Positions 18,184 to 20,220 of a stretch of 20,220 nt of DNA are shown here, in pieces. Source of the DNA: Larix sibirica (Eukaryota > Streptophyta > Pinopsida > Pinales > Pinaceae); the NCBI GenBank assembly GCA_004151065.3, contig NWUY0303983354.1:1-20220 (forward strand), read 5' to 3'. The notes under the pieces are model-generated. The model searched no databases and was not told the DNA's origin. It saw nothing but the letters and a program-made list of their open reading frames with translations. Within the stretch, counting starts at the first letter, position 1. Each line of letters starts with the position of its first letter. The position numbers and the translations under genes are program-made.

Positions 18184-18715
18184 ATTAACGTAAGTAAGCA
18201 TCATCATTGCATGCATTCTAAGTATTCCCATTGTTCCGTACAGCTTTGTTGCGGCAGGAAATTCCACTGTTCCCCGTAACGTTCAGTTTAATGCGGGCAG
18301 GTATGAACCCATTGGGGTATATGTTTACTAATGGGTACGAACTATAGGTCACGAAGTATAGGTCCACAGATAACTTGACACAAATAACTACAGGGACGGG
18401 GGAGGGATCATCTCCAACAAGTGGGCACAAACAAAGACTCCTTACTGGTCACTTACAACAGGTTACGTAGAACATGTGGACGTACTAATCTCCACGGACT
18501 ATAGCTTCATTCATGCACCACCGACATAGGTTATGTTGACCAGCTCATACTGCCGGGCTACTACGACTAGCGAATAATCTCCGAGTATCCAAGCCCAACT
18601 GAGTAGCTGAGTATCCCAGCAATTACAACTGGCAATGTTATCATCAGCTATAATCAATGACTCCAGCTCAACCCATCCCCGCTATGACTGTAAAAAGTTT
18701 ATAGAGACTGCAAGT
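18184..18715 (+). repeat. Diverged duplicate, copy B
   Basis: Partner of 14722-15290. Anchors: ATTAACGTA with GCATGCAT (18184-18216), TTCCCCGTAACGTT (18270-18283), CTGCCGGG (about 18550), CTGAGTATCCC (18607-18617) and GCTATGACTG followed by TTTATAGAGACTGC (18681-18712). Copy B has about 30 extra bases between the first two anchors. CCCAGCAA followed by an ACTGG word here also resembles 6192-6206 in the 30-nt array, linking the two repeat systems. Confidence 0.5.
18337..18364. repeat. 14-bp tandem ACGAACTATAGGTC
   Basis: ACGAACTATAGGTC (18337-18350) is followed directly by ACGAAGTATAGGTC (18351-18364), with one mismatch. CCCATT (18308-18313) and AATGGG (18330-18335) form a short inverted repeat just upstream. 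Confidence 0.9.
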
Positions 18716-18848
18716 CAATTTTCATTTTTTTCTATTTAATTGAAACAAAATTGCTATTTTACGTAATAAAACAATAGATAAATAAAATAGGGGTTATGGG
18801 TGCCATTTTAAGGTTTTCATGTATAGCAAAATCTATACACTGCCTGTT

Positions 18849-19043
18849 TTACCTAACTGTTTCTACCAGCCCTTGCTCGGGGGTTCCATCTAGCCAGGTA
18901 GTCTCGTCTCGCCTAAAAGCCAGCAAGCTGCTTGTTGCTCTTCTTCCAATATCCGCTGACTGTAGTTCCTCTACTTTCATCAAGGTCGCTCCCTCATCAA
19001 AATCTGATCGATTCATACTCGGATCAGGCAGGGGCTCAGGACT
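18849..19043 (-). CDS. Short protein-like frame, unrecognised
   Basis: The - strand is open from the codon after TAG (19044-19046) to TAA (18849-18851). An ATG at 19014-19016 gives 55 codons. The product is charged and balanced, unlike the Ser/Leu/Pro-rich frames elsewhere; it includes SDFDEGATLMKVEELQSADI, then an Arg/Ser stretch, then ETTWLDGTPEQGLVE. I know no matching family. The + strand frame on the same DNA (18796-19047) is Ser-rich and less protein-like. It may be a fragment of transferred coding DNA. Confidence 0.22.
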   Translation of the reverse strand, partial: SPEPLPDPSMNRSDFDEGATLMKVEELQSADIGRRATSSLLAFRRDETTWLDGTPEQGLVETVR

Positions 19044-19250
19044 CTAAACTGGCCGGTCCATTCTTTTATTTCAACGACGAACCCGACGGGGATCAGCTGC
19101 AGCACTAAGTTATTCCCTTATATTCCGACGCTTTCTCTTTCTATTTTCTGCAAATTGGCATAGTCTTTATGCACCAGGACATTTGGTTCTTTCATTTCAG
19201 CGTATCCTCACAGGAATCCTTAAAGCATCTGGTCAACTAGGATTTACCTT

Positions 19251-19469
19251 ATGCAACCATCATGTCGGCGAACCCCTATTTGCCTGCACTTACTGGAGAA
19301 CGACGGCTTTAAATACCGCGTTCATCTACTCAAAAAGTATTCCCGCGCAGCTTTTTTCTCTTTCCAGTCGGTACAGGCAGGGGTACCAAGAGGCAGTCTT
19401 TATTCTACAATATGGTCAGCCTTTTTTCGATTCAAATTTCTGCAGCAAGGTAGGAACAGCGCAAAATAA
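19251..19469 (+). pseudogene. Open frame with reverse-transcriptase-like AGVPRGS motif
   Basis: The 72-codon frame contains FKYRV, then about 16 residues, then VQAGVPRGS (AGVPRGS at 19378-19398). That order resembles the part of non-LTR retrotransposon reverse transcriptases in which an AGVPQGS motif follows a short FRV segment. The catalytic (Y/F)xDD box and the upstream Asp motif are not visible here, and downstream residues do not follow the usual pattern. A second frame (19183-19494) overlaps in another phase. Chance is a serious alternative. Confidence 0.2.
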
Positions 19470-19499
19470 GCCTTCGTGCATTAATACGGTGTAAAATAT

Positions 19500-20220
19500 T
19501 ATTTGAAATCGTCGACAGAAGTGCGTTCTTCGATTGCTTGTTATTCGCAATAATCGTCCAGGATTTTTGAAAACCATTTGTAGAGGTTAGTGCTTCCCTG
19601 GAAATTGAATCCCCCTCCCTTTTCCAAAATCACAAACCTTCGGAGGCCTAAACAAACTCCATCACTTTCATTCCTTCATTCTTTAACTAGCCAACAGTAA
19701 AAATAGAAATAGCAAGTCATACTCAAGTAATAAAAGCAAGCAGCAAACCCGTATTTTTCCAGGGATTCTAAATTCTGTGCAGAGGTGTTGTGATGTGTTT
19801 TGCTTTATTTGTCATTCTTGGATCCATTGGATCCATCAGTGTGTGTGTGCTATCCGGGCAAGTATCTATCCGTTTACAACCCTGCAACAAATATTGTTTT
19901 CCATTGTCCGGTGGAAAACGCCTTGAAACATACATATAGCCAGCAAGGACCTTAAGGCAAGTACTACCTACTGTCTACCTGCAAGGTATTGGCAATGATT
20001 GTATATGCAAGGTGTATAGAGAGAGTTGTAGGTTCGAGGTGAAAGTTTGGAGTTTCCAGGGCTGGTTTCAATGAGCTGCTGTGGGTCCAACTTCCTGGCA
20101 ATGAGAGTCAATATGATGAATCTGCAATGAAACAGGGGAGTGCGCATTAGTAACTATTGACTTATTGGGTGGGGGGGTATACCTCAGTCCTTATTAAACA
20201 TTTTTTCAAATGAAATCGCC
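19500..20220. other. Gene-free stretch with palindromes
   Basis: No gene is seen. Structure is limited to TGGATCCA-T-TGGATCCA (19819-19835), where each half is itself a palindrome; a GT run at about 19840-19848; an 8-bp hairpin at 19896-19919; and doubled TGCAAGGT words near 19980 and 20007. Confidence 0.5.
19896..19919 (+). other. 8-bp perfect hairpin
   Basis: GTTTTCCA (19896-19903) pairs with TGGAAAAC (19912-19919) around TTGTCCGG. No coding frame ends just before it, so no terminator or stability role can be assigned. Confidence 0.6.

Overview
The window most resembles intergenic DNA of a large land-plant mitochondrial genome. Estimated by eye, G+C is about 44% throughout. Stop codons are frequent in all frames, and I found no gene I can name. 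It is built almost entirely from short, imperfect, diverged direct and inverted repeats. A gymnosperm-like or other expanded mitochondrial genome fits best, but this rests on texture and not on a diagnostic gene. A decayed nuclear or other organellar segment cannot be excluded. I looked for mitochondrial protein genes, rRNA, tRNA arms and group II intron domain V, and found none that would stand.

Layout. 1-330 is pyrimidine-rich. 480-920 holds small tandem repeats. 2040-2815 is purine-rich on the + strand, which leaves a chain of open frames on the - strand. 3360-3910 has a compact hairpin and an 8-bp tandem array. 4540-4680 and 5046-5175 hold short direct repeats, and 5560-5690 holds a longer array. 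5790-6600 is the most organised repeat block: a degenerate array with a unit of about 30 nt, keyed on CTTATTCC-like words. 6960-7870 contains clean hairpins. 7942-8307 is a protein-like frame interrupted by two adjacent stop codons. 8652-8745 holds a 32-nt direct repeat. 9758-9794 and 10322-10440 hold tandem or dispersed short repeats. 11220-11480 is a second pyrimidine-rich block. 12809-12891 is a hairpin cluster. The longest open frames, on the - strand, are at 12956-13342 and 14296-14760. 14722-15290 and 18184-18715 look like two old, diverged copies of one segment about 3.46 kb apart. 16926-17013 and 17959-18364 hold further tandem repeats. 17377-17861 is a striking Ala/Gly/Ser/Thr/Asn-coding low-complexity tract that changes reading phase. 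18849-19043 (- strand) and 19251-19469 (+ strand) are short protein-like frames; the second contains a reverse-transcriptase-like AGVPRGS motif.

No operon, pathway or defence system is visible. The plain reading is a gene-free region shaped by repeated small duplications followed by drift. The observations worth checking are the 30-nt array, the diverged 3.46-kb-spaced duplication, the phase-switching tract, the two-stop frame near 8.1 kb and the weak reverse-transcriptase-like signal.
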